Assembly: GCA_963930655.1 (NCBI GenBank)
Contig: OZ005608.1
Coordinates: forward strand, 2,108,001 to 2,172,000
Length of the DNA: 64,000 bases
Source: Myrica gale
Taxonomy: Eukaryota > Streptophyta > Magnoliopsida > Fagales > Myricaceae
Reading direction: 5' to 3'
The notes beneath the pieces were generated by a model. The model had not been told where the DNA came from. It saw only the letters and a list, made by a program, of their open reading frames with translations, and ran no database searches. The position numbers and the translations under genes are program-made. This document shows, piece after piece, positions 36,241 to 47,639 of this stretch (its first letter is position 1; the number at the start of each line of letters is the position of its first letter).

Positions 36241-37606
36241 CATTGGATCATTAATTCTGTCAAACTTTTGAATTGATAAAACAGAAAATAAAAAAAAATT
36301 AATTATGTGCTTGTTATTATAATAAATACCATGTAAAGAAAAAATAAATTAAAACAAGATGTTCATTTTGTTTTGTGATTACTTCTATATTGGTTCCTTT
36401 ATTGGGTGTTTTGAAGATCTCCCAAATCGGTGTAAAAAAAAAAAAAGCTAAGACTATTAATCTCAGGGTCCGTTTGTTTTGTTGTAAAACACTTTTGTTT
36501 AAAGCAAATTCCAATGCATTAAATTTCAGTAAAGTAGTACAATTACCATTGTTTTGTTGTTACAATTTTATTTATTTTTTTAAAGTGGATTGTTGTGTGG
36601 GTTTTTTTTTTCAAATAAATTATGAATTTTTCTGCTTTCAATTCTGTAAAAATTTTCAAAATGGATTGCTACCTGAGATTTTCTAGAATATTGTCAGATA
36701 GCTATATTCCAATATGTTTTTGAGCTGGCTCTTTTTTTTTTCTCTCCTTAAAGAAAATTCATGCATGCATCCTGTGCCATGAATTGGAACTCAAAAAGAT
36801 AGATAATTAAATAACGCAGACACATACTAAGTAGGGCTCTAAAATGAGCTTTCAAATTCCTGCTCAACACATACCATCCAATAAAGTATTCTTGAAATAG
36901 TAAACTAGCCAAACCACAAACGAAAGAGATTACACAAGTATTTTAAAAATATGTTAACTCCTAAACATTGAAATGTTTTAGAACCCTGGTTGAATAAATT
37001 CTCCAACCAATGCCTTCGAAGGTTGACACTTTTCTTTACAAATGCTAGCTCTGGCAACAATCTGATTAGCCATCAAATAGTTAAAAGCTGATGAAAGAAT
37101 AAGCTTATCAAAACCCTCAATCTTGATTACTGCATCATAAACAACACACAAAATCTATGAGCCAAAAGCTAAGACTATGAAAACTAAAAATTGGTGTTCC
37201 TATTTTTACTGTCTGTGCTCTTTTGGAGGGAGTAACAAAACTAAAAATTGGTCTTTTAAGGCCTTGTAAATGGAATAATTTCATGTACGTACATCAATTT
37301 AGATGGAATATAGCTTGACTAGATGGTTACTTGACAGCATCCATTTGTATTCAAGGGGGCCCCGTCCTTTTGTATAAATATTGACTTAAAACTACGTTAC
37401 AGTATAAATTACTTTACATCAAAAGAAATCGAGGCTACATTTTCTGAATTTTCTACTTATAAAAAAAAAGGATTTTCTGAATTTTCTGCCATTAGGGGAC
37501 GACACCCAACACCAGCTATGGATTTAGAAGCTGCCCAATGATCTCATCAACTTTCACGTTGCATTGTGTGGTGAAGCTTCAAAAAGACAATTATGTTCCA
37601 AAAACT
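36241..37606. other. Intergenic, nothing recognised
   Basis: AT-rich spacer. The frames at 36317-36514 and 36375-36686 are low-complexity. Confidence 0.4.
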
Positions 37607-38230
37607 CTATATAGCTTCATTTATTTTCCCTAGTTTACACAAGCAATTTATCATATCCAAAAGAGCAATATTAGATGGCTTTATATCAGTTTCTGCCATC
37701 CCTTTGAATATGCTTATCGCTTCATCCAGCCAAAGGTTTTCACACAAGCAAAACACTAAAACCTCACAGATACATGTATCAGGAACAAACTGAGAAGCTC
37801 TCATCAGCTGAAATCCCCTCCTCAGGCTTATTTTCCCTGAAAAATAAAGGAATCGTGTAGGTATAGAAACTCAAATCAGGCTAACACCCGAGTTCAAACA
37901 TTTCACCTAAAACAATGACAGTTTCATCCACTCGTAGTTTCTCAACAAGACACTTTATGACTGTCTCAAAGGTCCTCGTGTTAAGATTACACCCTTTCTT
38001 GTTCATTCTCCTAGACTCAACCTTAATGGCTACAAACAAAGCTTCCAATAAATGATTCAAGGTATCAATTGTCAGTACTATTCACGTCTTCACCGTTTCC
38101 TTATAAGCAAATCTCACAAAATAACATCACAGCCTCTACATATGCTCCATTTTTTGTCGTGAATACAAAAGCTAGAAGACCCACAAGGCCACAACCTCGA
38201 ACTCAAAACTCCTGTATGCAAGAAATCACA
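37607..38230 (-). pseudogene. Broken pentatricopeptide-repeat (PPR) gene
   Basis: Reading leftwards, degenerate 35-residue PPR helices are visible: LNHLLEALFVAIKVESRRMN, NTRTFETVIKCLVEKLRVDE, and in the last 65 codons (37607-37804) QFVPDTCICEVLVFCLCENL, LDEAISIFKGMAETDIKPSN, IALLDMINCLCKLGKINEAI. The middle repeat contains an in-frame TAG right after FELGC. A shift of about one base near 37818 is needed to pass from RENKPEEG to the QLMRASQF frame. Upstream of 38060 the frame decays further. PPR proteins bind organelle RNA; this copy is too short and broken to work. An unannotated intron could explain part of the damage but would remove a conserved half-repeat. Confidence 0.75.
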
Positions 38231-38616
38231 AAATGCATAGCATCGACATTCCTGGAATGTCTAGGGAAAGCCAAAGTACAACAAAATTGAAGCAAAAAAA
38301 GGAACCAAAATCGAATCTAACAGAAATGATTTACTCGATTATGACACAACCACAATAAATCTAGACATAAATTACCTGAATCTGTACTCAATGTTTAGAT
38401 TTGAGACTTCAAAATGTCGTTGAAAAACCGATTTCGATATCCCACGAAGAGGAGAACGGGAGAGAGAGAGAGAGAGGCTGCCTTTAGCTAGTCTTGTCAG
38501 AGTGAGGGAGAGCCGAGGGGAGCTGCCTTTAGCTAGAGAGAAAGTAACATTTTTTTAGCGAGGTTGCAAGAAGGGGAGAATGGTGAGTGAGAGATCCAGA
38601 GAGGCTGGGAAGTTTA

Positions 38617-38851
38617 GGCTATGTTTGGTTTAGTTCTCAAAACGGTTTTTGTTTTTGTGTTTTTTTAGAAGTAGTGTAGATTTTTTTGAGATTTGTGAAA
38701 AATTGTTGAAATTTATAAAAAGTTATTGGGATTGGTGAAAATGTTGAAATTGATGAAAAAATTATTGGGATTGGTAAAAATATATTGGAATTGATGAAAA
38801 AGTGAGTGAGAAGTTTTTAAAAACTTACTGAGAATTTAAACAAACATAGCC
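38617..38851. mobile_element. Tourist-like MITE (PIF/Harbinger type)
   Basis: 235-bp element starting GGCTATGTTTGG and ending AACATAGCC, flanked by TTA on both sides (38614-38616 and 38852-38854). The interior is simple GATTGGTGAAAA-type repeats. No coding capacity. Confidence 0.75.
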
Positions 38852-38854
38852 TTA

Positions 38855-39582
38855 AGATTCATCACTTTTAAAAAATAAACCTCTTTCCGCAAAGTATGGT
38901 TATATTTTACGCTGATCGACTTTAGTTTCTATTGACCGCATTTTTACGGAGCATCTAAACACTGGAAAGCAAGTACAGTGCTTTAAAAAAAAAAAGAATA
39001 CAATGAAACATACGGACCCTTAATCTCATATAAACACACGGGTTTAAGTCAATATTTGAACAGTTATGCCTTCCAACATCTTATATGCTACGGGTGACCA
39101 AATTGATCGACCAAATGGATGAACTTGAAACTGGAAAATTACAAATGCATGGCCTTTTTGGGAAATCATGGTCCTCTAATGTTCTTTGCTAAGAGGGGAT
39201 TATCTGAAAATCCTCCTAATGTGGTCTCCATCCGGTGCCTAATTGTTCTCCTTCATTATTGGTCCAATTCCACTCCTTCATAACGTATATGATTGGCGTG
39301 TTCTCATTTACACACTAAAATTTTACCCATCTTAAAATTTTAACATAATAAAAAATAACAATATAATCCCTCTCTCAATCAAATCACTACTTTTCACTAA
39401 AAAATATAAAAAAATTACCTCTCTTCACTTTTTCATCAACTATAATACCTAAAATTTTACTCTCAAACACCACGTCATATCCTTGACAAAATTGCATTAT
39501 CTACGGCCAGAAATTAACCCAAATTTCGTTCCCACTAAACTGGAGTCAAAACAGCAGGACGGTGCATGTTGAAAAGGAACGC
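38855..39582. other. Spacer with MITE family A copy 5
   Basis: 39310-39470 matches the interior of the family A MITE (ACAATATAATC, CTCTTCACTTTTTCA, ATACCTAAAATTTTA) but lacks both terminal repeats. The rest is unremarkable. Confidence 0.5.
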
Positions 39583-39588
39583 CACGTG
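39583..39588. promoter_or_regulatory. G-box / ABRE-like site upstream of STAY-GREEN
   Basis: GCCACGTGAT with core CACGTG lies about 315 bp upstream of the STAY-GREEN start. Known SGR genes are induced in senescence and by ABA through bZIP (ABI5/EEL-type) and PIF factors at such sites; assignment here is inference from position. Confidence 0.45.
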
Positions 39589-39902
39589 ATAAGTGCTGCT
39601 GATTGCGAAAAGAGATGAATAACCGGAGGCAACCGCTCAACTGAAGGCAAAGTGACGAGCCTGACACGCGTCTAATTAACTTCCCTAGAAGACCCCCAAG
39701 AGTTTCAAACTCGCTGAGCTAATAAGCAAAGCAAAGGAATCCCAAAGCAAAAGCAAAAGCAGGATAAAGCGCGCACAATTCCTTCAGAGACTGTTTACCG
39801 ATATTATACAAGCAGATAGTTTCTGTTTTTGGGTGCCTGCACAGAGTGGAGCTGCAGACTGCAGAGAGGGGTCGAAGCGGGTCTTCCACTCAATACAGAA
39901 AG

Positions 39903-41339
39903 ATGGGTACTTTGACTGCCGCTCCTGTGCTCCAATCAACACTAAGACAGAGTTCGATGTCCGACCATCAAAGCTCCCTCTTTCTCTATGGAAAGATACC
40001 CAAGAAGAAGAACTACGCTATTGTTCCTGTAACTGTCTCTGTTTTTCTTTCTTGTGTCCCAAAAAATAAAGGGGTTCTACTTGTTTTGCTCAATAAGTAA
40101 TGTTTCTTTTTTGTTTGTGTTTGATTGGATCAGGTAGCGAGGCTGTTTGGACCGGCGATATTTGAAGCATCGAAGCTGAAGGTACTGTTTTTGGGGGTGG
40201 ATGAAAAGAAGCACCCGGGGAAGCTTCCAAGAACTTACACGCTTACGCATAGTGATATAACTTCTAAGCTCACTCTGGCCATCTCACAGACAATAAACAA
40301 CTCTCAGGTAAACCTGATATCTAATTTCTGACAGGCATATTCGAAACGAGGAAAAGAAAAAAGAAGAAGCTTTAATCCGTTGATTATGTAACGTGGTATT
40401 AGCGTTGCTTAACAGAAAACAGGGGACCTGATGTATTAGTCACTAAGTTAGGAAGCAGAAGAGGGGACATGTTTAGAGAAAAAAATGGGTATTTAAGGAA
40501 ACGGATCAATATAGTTATTAGAGTGGGTAGCGGAGATAATGGAAACATAGCTGTGGGTCTGGTGCGAAGCTAGATAGAAGTTGCGGTTGGAAATGAAAAA
40601 AAAAAATCTTGGGGAAAAAAATAGAAGACGACAGAGGAAAGCAGGGGATTACAGAGTTAATGGTATATGTTTGTACGTCTTTATAACATATTATGTTTCA
40701 GAAGCTAAAAGATGAGAAATTGCTGATAATATTACAGCTGCAAGGGTGGTACAACAGATTACAAAGAGACGAAGTGGTGGCAGAGTGGAAGAAAGTAAAG
40801 GGAAAGATGTCTCTTCATGTTCACTGTCATATAAGTGGAGGCCATTTTCTTCTGGATTTGTTTGCTAGGTTTAGATACTTCATCTTCTGGAAAGAGCTTC
40901 CTGTGGTACAGCCTTTATCAAGATCTTTAATCGTTGACTAGATTCCTTTAATATTGTGAAATCAATCTCTTAACTCAAGATTTGCATGATATAGGTTCTG
41001 AAGGCCTTTTTCCATGGAGATGATAGCTTGTTCAACAACTACCCGGAATTGCAGGAAGCTTTGGTTTGGGTTTACTTTCACTCAAACATTCCAGAATTCA
41101 ACAAGGTAGAGTGCTGGGGCCCAATCAAGGAGGCCTCAGCACCTTCCAGTGGGGACCACGAGGACAAGACACAGACGAACCCATTAAGCAACTGGAACTT
41201 GCCTGAGCCGTGCCAAGAAGATTGCAGCTGTTGCTTCCCACCATTGAGCTTGATCCCATGGTCGGAAGAGCTTCCCGCTGAGAGTGAAAATCCTTTAGGG
41301 ACCCAACAGAGCTTTCAGCAACAAACCCAACAAACCTAA
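39903..41339 (+). CDS. SGR: STAY-GREEN protein, chlorophyll a Mg-dechelatase
   Basis: Four exons: 39903-40028, 40134-40307, 40738-40905, 40995-41339, all phase 0, giving 270 residues, the usual length. SGR/NYE1 removes Mg from chlorophyll a to give pheophytin a in senescing chloroplasts, with other chlorophyll-breakdown enzymes at the light-harvesting complexes. Residues 1-42 are a Ser/basic-rich presumed chloroplast transit peptide. The conserved core follows: VARLFGPAIFEASKLKVLFL, PGKLPRTYTLTHSDITSKLT, KVKGKMSLHVHCHISGGHFL, NNYPELQEALVWVYFHSN. The C-terminal Cys-rich motif CQEDCSCCFPP (Cys229, 233, 235, 236) marks true SGR rather than SGR-LIKE. Trp replaces the common Ser/Cys in FRYFIFWKELPV. 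The start at 39903 (MGTLTAAPVL) is the first ATG in frame with the core. An alternative in-frame acceptor at 40702 would add 12 residues before LQGWYN. Confidence 0.95.
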
Positions 41340-42226
41340 TATATTCTCTCTTTGTCGTACATGGTCTTTTGTTTCATAAAATGTAAAATTTGTTCTCGAA
41401 TGTAAATACAAGCCTATTTCTTTAAAACCCCACCCGATTATTGTGGGATTGGTCTTATCAGTTGACCTTTTTCTGTGATGTGACTTTGGTGCATGTAATG
41501 CTATTTGTCCCTTATATTTATCTTTTTAATGGAAATTATAATTTACTACATGCAACTACAAAATTTTTGGTTTCCTTTGAACGGAATCAAAGCTCACGGA
41601 TGAAATCAAAGTCACCTCACCCAATTATTGAATCTCACACGTTTGTTTCCTTCATTTTTCCTTTTTGAAAAAATTAGGATCAAATTTTTCTGTAATTTTT
41701 TATCCTAATTACGTGAAGAGAACTAAAAGTAACAAATAGTTCTTACACCATTTAATCTTATCTACTTAAAATTTTGGACAATATAAATAATATTATAAAA
41801 TCTATCAATTATATTTATCTCTATCCGAATTACCTGGTGCAGACAAAAATTGCAAGCACAATTACATAAAAAAAAAGCACAACTTAACGGTCAAGGTTTC
41901 GGTGTACAAACATGATCAACACTCAAATCTAAAAAGGCGAAAAAAGGATAAGTAACCTAAAAACTTTTAGCTCTCCCTGAAGTTTGACCTAAATATTGAT
42001 GATGTTTGATCGTTAAAATGTTGGAGTATTGGAATTGGTTAAAAAATAAAGAGATAGATTATTTAAATATTTTTTATATTTATTTGGAGTGAAAAGTAAT
42101 GATTTGATAGAGAAAGATAATTTTAAAGAATTATTTTATTTTAAGTAGAAATTTTGAGAGCCCAAAATATCGGTTGTCAAATAAATTATCTATTTCTTTG
42201 GATTGAGATACAACGAAGATTGAAGG
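41340..42226. other. SGR 3' UTR and spacer
   Basis: No gene. At about 42000-42180 is an AT-rich repeat-like stretch resembling the MITE-like repeat at 42227-42430. Confidence 0.35.
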
Positions 42227-42430
42227 TTGTGTTTGTTTGTGGAAATATTGAGGTTTTAAAAATTTTAGGTATTGGGGTTTACGAAAAAGTATAGTATTTT
42301 ATGGAAAAGTGAGGAGAAAGAAGATTTAATTGAATATTATAATATTATTTTATAATTTAATGTGGAGAGAGTGATTATTTTATGATTGTTTGAAAATTTT
42401 GAGGGTTGAAAATATTGGGAAACAAACGCC
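42227..42430 (-). repeat. MITE-like AT-rich repeat
   Basis: Bounded by GGTTGTGTTTGTTTG and AACAAACGCC and carrying GTATTGGGGTTTACG and GAAAAGTGAGGAGA blocks, a diverged reverse relative of the family A MITEs. No target duplication seen. Confidence 0.45.
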
Positions 42431-42848
42431 TGAGAAGGCCTAGAATTTTGCAACTCCATATAAAAAACCCTCCACTGCTTTTGGTCATGGAAATAGTAAC
42501 CTGATAAAATTATAGTCATTTACATATAGCACAAAAAGCGTGCACGCCAATACATTCTTTCCTCTCAAATATACAAGGGAGCTGTTAAAATAATTGGTTA
42601 ACACCTCATTTTCTACAAACAAAAACCTGTTGAAGTTGAAAAGACGTCGAAAATCATCAGCTTGCAAGAAACAAGGGATGTTCTCTCACTTCTTAGGTCC
42701 CCCGTCCCCCCCAAATTCTGTCCTTTGTGGGTCGGGTCAAGCAGACCAACTCGAGTCTTCCTTGCACGATAAATTTTAACCCCGTGGCATAGATAATCAT
42801 GTTATTCCCAATTGACAGAGATGTCAATAAGCCAAAGGTCTGCAACTG

Positions 42849-45800
42849 TCACCGTATTGTAGTTCTTCCAAGAAATGAGGCTCCAATCTCGCTTTCCGTG
42901 TTCTGCATTGACAGTTCATTCATCTATGAGTTGCTTTTATCTGTAGTAGGAATAGCGATAAAAGGCGCAAAAGTGCAGAGCAAATAGCCTGAAACAACTA
43001 AATAGATGCAACAAGAGATGTCCGCTCTAGGTCTATCCCCTCTCACATATGTTCGGTTCTCTCACATTTGTACCACATGACTGTGCACCAGCCATTTTCT
43101 ACAGGCAAATACAACATACTCACCCCAGCTTTTATGAGACAGAAAATAATTGGTGAGCTCCCGGTAGGACGAGAGTTAGTTAAGGAATGTACAGGAGGGG
43201 ATATCTAATGGAGTTGAGAATAAGTTCCTACGGTTAGTCATATCTATATCAACTGCAGTTAAACCAAGTGGAGGAAGGCTAAACTTAACCCACATGATAG
43301 CATACAAAAACTACAAAAAAATTTGATTTTCGGGTGATGATCATTTTACCTGTGATTTAGCAGAAGGAAAAACATTCCAAAACCTAAGTGTTTCATCTCC
43401 AGCTCCCGTGACAATTGTCTGAAACAACAAAGGTTGTTCTAGTTAACACAATAACAAGCACAAACAAATAGGAAATTAATCTACATAGCTGGATTATTTA
43501 TTAACAGAACAGGCAAATGATTATTAGATAGAATGGAGGACCAACTACCTGTCCATCGGGTGAGATGGCAAGATAGAGAACTCGATACGTATGGCCCGTA
43601 AGAGTTGCCAACTGCATTGTGTGACAAAAAGCGAATTTTAGAAGAAAGAAACAAAGAAATAGAGGAGAACAGACTAAAAAGAAACAGACATGATATACTT
43701 TCATTACAGCAGAGATCAGATTGGTACCTTTGACATGGCAGGATATCTCCAAACTATTATCTGGTTTTGGGAATACCCGTGGGTGCTAACAAGTTCATTA
43801 ACATTCTTGGACCACACAAGATTGCATACCTGCCATAAGTCCAGCGAAGATCAGAACATCACTGTATAAGAATTCCAATACATATAAATGCAAATTTGAA
43901 AAGATTTAAATGGATTGGGCATACTATGTAGCTCTTTTCTGGGCAACTTTACATGAGAGCTTATATATTCAAAAAGCATAGGTGCATAAGCAACAAATGT
44001 AATCAGCTTTAGGAAACAAAAGTGTGAATCCCTCCTCTTCCTTTTTTTTCCCTTCCTGTTTCCAATCTAAAATTAGTTGTGATTGGAAGCAAAATCAATT
44101 ACTGATACAAAATAAAGCAGCAAATCATCTATTAAGGATCTACTACGAAGCTAGCACGTATTTCAGTACAATATACTTAGCTTAGTTCATTACGCGCTCA
44201 AACTGTAAGCCTTGCCCAACTTAAAAACAGTATAGCAACAAGGATGTTCTCTTAATAAACTAAAAACTAACTCTAACACAGGAGTAAAAATTTCAATCCA
44301 AAATATCAGCTGTCTTGAGCTTAATCAAACCTCCAAAGTACCAAATGTATCAAGCAGAAAATCGTACTACTATGTAAAATCACATAGCACAAAATATTAG
44401 GTGTTATCATCTGTTAAAAAAAGCCTACCTTACATTAAATACTAGCAAATGCAGTGTGGAAGAGTGACCCCCTTCAGGAAAACCTTGCAAGGCAGTTTTT
44501 TCAATTATCTCTCCATCTGGTGTATACTAACATCCTTGAAAAGCTTTTGAATGGTTCCATGGTGCCACTTAATTTCAGCATCGTGTGAAAGAATTATTAT
44601 GGTTATATATATTAGCTTCGCAAAGCATGAGGTTTGCTTCTTCTTTTATTCCTCCTTTCTCTCTCCCTCCCTCTGTGTGTGTCTAAGGGGGTGTAACTTT
44701 CTGTATTCTTTATACTCAAGAAGTGAAATTAAAAAGACAAGTAAAGGAAGAGACTCACCTATTTCTTGAATATACTAGAACAAACTAAAAAGATCTCAAT
44801 ATGGTATAAACAAAAAACGACAAGTAGAATACCTGACTTCCAGTATCCATGCAACTTATGTGTGAGTTTGTGGTTGTGTTCCAGAAACGAATACATCGAT
44901 CTGCAGTTCCTCCGCCAGATGCAAGGAGTCCATGAACATGGGGAGACCATGCAATAGCTTTTACAGCTGCTGTATGCTCACAGTATTTCAGCATGGGTTG
45001 AGTTGAATTTTGATTCCAAACTAAAAGCTACACATATATGTGAGATAAATTGTCAGTCAAGAATGCAAGAGGAAAGGCCCAATAACTGCATAATGCCATA
45101 AATCTGACAAGAAAAAGAAATTCCATCACATACTCTGTTATCATTGCCACCAGATGCTAATTCACGATTATCATATGACCACTTTAGTCCACAGACCTGA
45201 AACACGTCAAATTGACAGTGAGGCTGGGAAAATTTTACAAATAGATAAAAGTTCCACAAGACAAAAAAAATGGAAGAAACAGCAGCCATAAAGTTAGTTA
45301 TTTACCATTAAAGAAAAACTAAAGAAGGGGTGTGGGTTGGGGGAGGGAAAACAAAAACCTTGATTCACCAGGAAACTAGATTAAGCTGAAATAGATGGTC
45401 AAGAATTTGACCTCTGACTTTTGTCCGAAGTGTTAAGATATAGAAAATGTGTATAAACCAAATGCAACAAATTAAATGGAAGAAACAGGAGCTATAATTT
45501 TTGTACTCATGAAAACTGAATAAGATGCAGCCATAAAGACGCTGACCGATGTTACAGGGGCAGGGCTTTTGTGGTGGGGGAAGGGGGGGGGGGAACCTCG
45601 ATTTTCCAGGAAATAGATTAATGGTTGATAATCTGACCTCTGACTTATGTCCGGAGAGTTTACTAACAAAATCTTCCTGAGCACGTATATCTCGTTGAAA
45701 AATACTCTTGTCCCTTCCACCAGAAGACAAAAGAGATGAACTCCACGCTAAGGCCCCAACACGCAATCGATGACCCTCCATTGTTCTTACCCTCTTACAG

Positions 45801-47391
45801 CGAGATGCATCCCAAATCTACAGAGAAGTTTTTCAAAAACATGAGCTAAATGTGCCAGGTAGCCAACATTATGCCAAAAAACTAAGAACAACAGAGAAGA
45901 ATTTACAGAAATCAGTGGTGGTGTGAATAAAATGCACTATATGAAGCAGGCAAGCACTTCGAAAAAAGAAGATTACTAAAATTTCTGCACTTTCAGAATT
46001 ACTTAAAGAGTATGGCTACAAAGTCCTATGAGGGGGATTGCTGATTATGATTACCACGCTGATTCCCAAAACCCGTCAGTAGTTTAAAGGACATCATTAG
46101 CCAGGTATAACGTAACACTTCAAAACCTGTTCTTACTGATCTACATGAATCTTACATAATCACTAATGGCATCATCTGCAATCGTTTATGGTTTTTGGGT
46201 ACTTCACCTAAAACCTCTACGTCAAAAGAGTATAACACTACTTTCTTCAGCATAGTTTCATCTTTATATCATCCTTTTAGTCTGTATTTTTTTTTAAAAA
46301 AAAGGGGGGCAAAACGAAATACCCGTTGTTTAGTTACGAAGTAAACATACATGGAACTCGAAACAGTAAGTTCTCAATATATACACCGCCTCTAACCTGG
46401 ACTTTTCCGTTGCTAGTTCCAACAGCAAGATGTGTACCTCGCTGAGCCCACCCTACTGAACAGACACTATCGTCAATTCCCAAGTCACACAACTTGGTTA
46501 CCTGCGTGTCATATTGCAAGATGTATGAAACAATGCTCAAATTTGAAGCTTGTGACAGTGCACCACTATATTTGCGTAGAAGATAAAATATGCATCATAA
46601 TGCAATTACAAACCAGAACAAGATTCACAGAACAGCGCAAAAAAACTTACCTTACTACTGCAAGCATTCCACAAGTAAACACAGTTCCCCAACCCCACCG
46701 CCAACACGTTATGTGCAGACCAATCCACGAGATTCAGATAAAAGTCGTCTTGCAAAGCCGGTGCATCCAAAACCTACCCCAAAAAAGAAATCCAATACGT
46801 CAATCTCCATTCACAAAATCCGAATAAACTTCAACCCAAATTCACAAACCAGGAGCTTACCTTAAAAGGCGACCGTGGAATCTTCCGTGGAGCTTTTACT
46901 GGACTATGATTAACCCCAGGCATTGTATCGTCGGACCCAAATGGAAAAAGGGAATGGAAAGACTGGCGGGTATCGGTCTTATACCGGAAGATATTCCGGC
47001 TGGGCGGATTCATCCAGTCACTCCTCTTTTCGGGCGTAGTCGGCGAGACAACGCCAGACTCGGGACCGAAGAGTACCGTGCGGAGGAGCGTGGAGTAGAG
47101 GCTGGTGGAGCTGTCCTCGCGGCCCTCGGAAGAGCTAGACTGCCGCGGCGCAGGGAGGTGGAAGAGCCCAAAGTTGGAGCCTGTTCTGGTAGGAATAAAC
47201 CTATCAGAGTAGATCGTCCTCGACGGAGGTGGGTGGTGGTTCGCATTGATTAGGCGTTCGATGTAGCGCGAACGGGCTGAGTCCTCCTCGGACAAAGTAG
47301 GAGCAAGATTCAGCTCCGAAGACGAAGAAGACGGTGTTGGAGGTCCGATAGCTGACCGACTGGGCAATCTTTGAACTGTGGGATCGTCCAT
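42849..47391 (-). CDS. FZR: CCS52A / FIZZY-RELATED (Cdh1-type) APC/C activator
   Basis: Ten exons: 46861-47391, 46651-46773, 46397-46501, 45638-45817, 45134-45196, 44833-45027, 43728-43829, 43549-43611, 43350-43418, 42849-42902, all phase 0, giving 494 residues. Cdh1-type activators recruit substrates such as mitotic cyclins to the anaphase-promoting complex; plant CCS52A drives exit from division into endoreduplication. Seen here: C-box DRFIPTR (63-69), the Cdh1-specific motif NIFRYK (133-138), a seven-bladed WD40 propeller ([74 protein letters not shown]) and the C-terminal Ile-Arg tail GRTTIR that docks on the APC/C. The N-terminal [20 protein letters not shown] and [14 protein letters not shown] fit CCS52A rather than CCS52B. 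The last 18-codon exon is 0.45 kb from the previous one and was found by its [17 protein letters not shown] product. Confidence 0.95.
45237..45665. repeat. Partial duplication of an FZR exon end and its donor
   Basis: The region around the 3' end of the 45638-45817 exon is imperfectly repeated downstream in the following intron. TGGAAGAAACAG, the CAGCCATAAAG block, a G-rich run, the CAGGAAA block and GACCTCTGACTT(A/T)TGTCCG occur at about 45270-45433 and 45477-45665. The copy carries a pseudo-exon tail with a GTCAAATT donor-like site. Confidence 0.7.
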
Positions 47392-47627
47392 TGGGCAATC
47401 CTTTCGAGTGAGACAGTGAGGAGGAAAGAGAAATCCGCGCTAAATATTTTGGGGCTCCGGTAAGGAAATCTGACCCTTGGACGTCCCGTCCGTCTGAAAT
47501 TTGAGGAATCCCTTGAGAAAACGAGGTTTCCTTTCTCGACTGTCGGGCGTCCGTGAGAGAATGGGATTTGAAGCTGGAGTCACTCGGAGATTGCTTTCTT
47601 CAGAGGCTGCGGTTAACTTTCCCGGGA
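47392..47627. promoter_or_regulatory. FZR 5' UTR / proximal promoter
   Basis: GC-rich sequence upstream of the FZR start. It contains an E2F-like AAATCCGCGCTAAA at about 47431 and leads up to the palindromic site listed next. Confidence 0.4.
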
Positions 47628-47639
47628 AATCGTGGTGGC
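47628..47639. promoter_or_regulatory. Palindromic double E2F site upstream of FZR
   Basis: TTTCCCGGGAAA is a perfect 12-bp palindrome. Each strand matches the E2F consensus WTTSSCSS (TTTCCCGG). It is 237 bp upstream of the FZR start codon. In Arabidopsis the CCS52A2 promoter is a known target of the atypical E2F DEL1/E2Fe, which restrains endoreduplication; the same control here is inference. Confidence 0.6.

Noticed and set aside
37830-37895. Intron explaining the PPR stop codon
   Set aside because: A GTTAGC...TTTTCAG intron is possible in phase, but it would delete half of a PPR repeat that is still readable in the supposed intron.
39846-39902. Upstream extension of STAY-GREEN beginning at a GTG
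   Set aside because: GTG is not an expected plant start; the ATG at 39903 gives a normal-length protein with a transit peptide.
43501-43752. Minus-strand frame reading through FZR exon and introns
   Set aside because: Contains the 21-codon WD40 exon but the rest is intron; splice sites bound the true exon at 43549-43611.
45365-45781. 138-codon frame extending the FZR WD40 exon leftwards
   Set aside because: The frame runs past the GTCAGATT donor into an intron containing a G-run and duplicated sequence; the next true exon begins [11 protein letters not shown].
46906-47253. 115-codon plus-strand frame opposite FZR exon 1
   Set aside because: Shadow of the GC-rich first exon of FZR, which has clear family motifs on the other strand.
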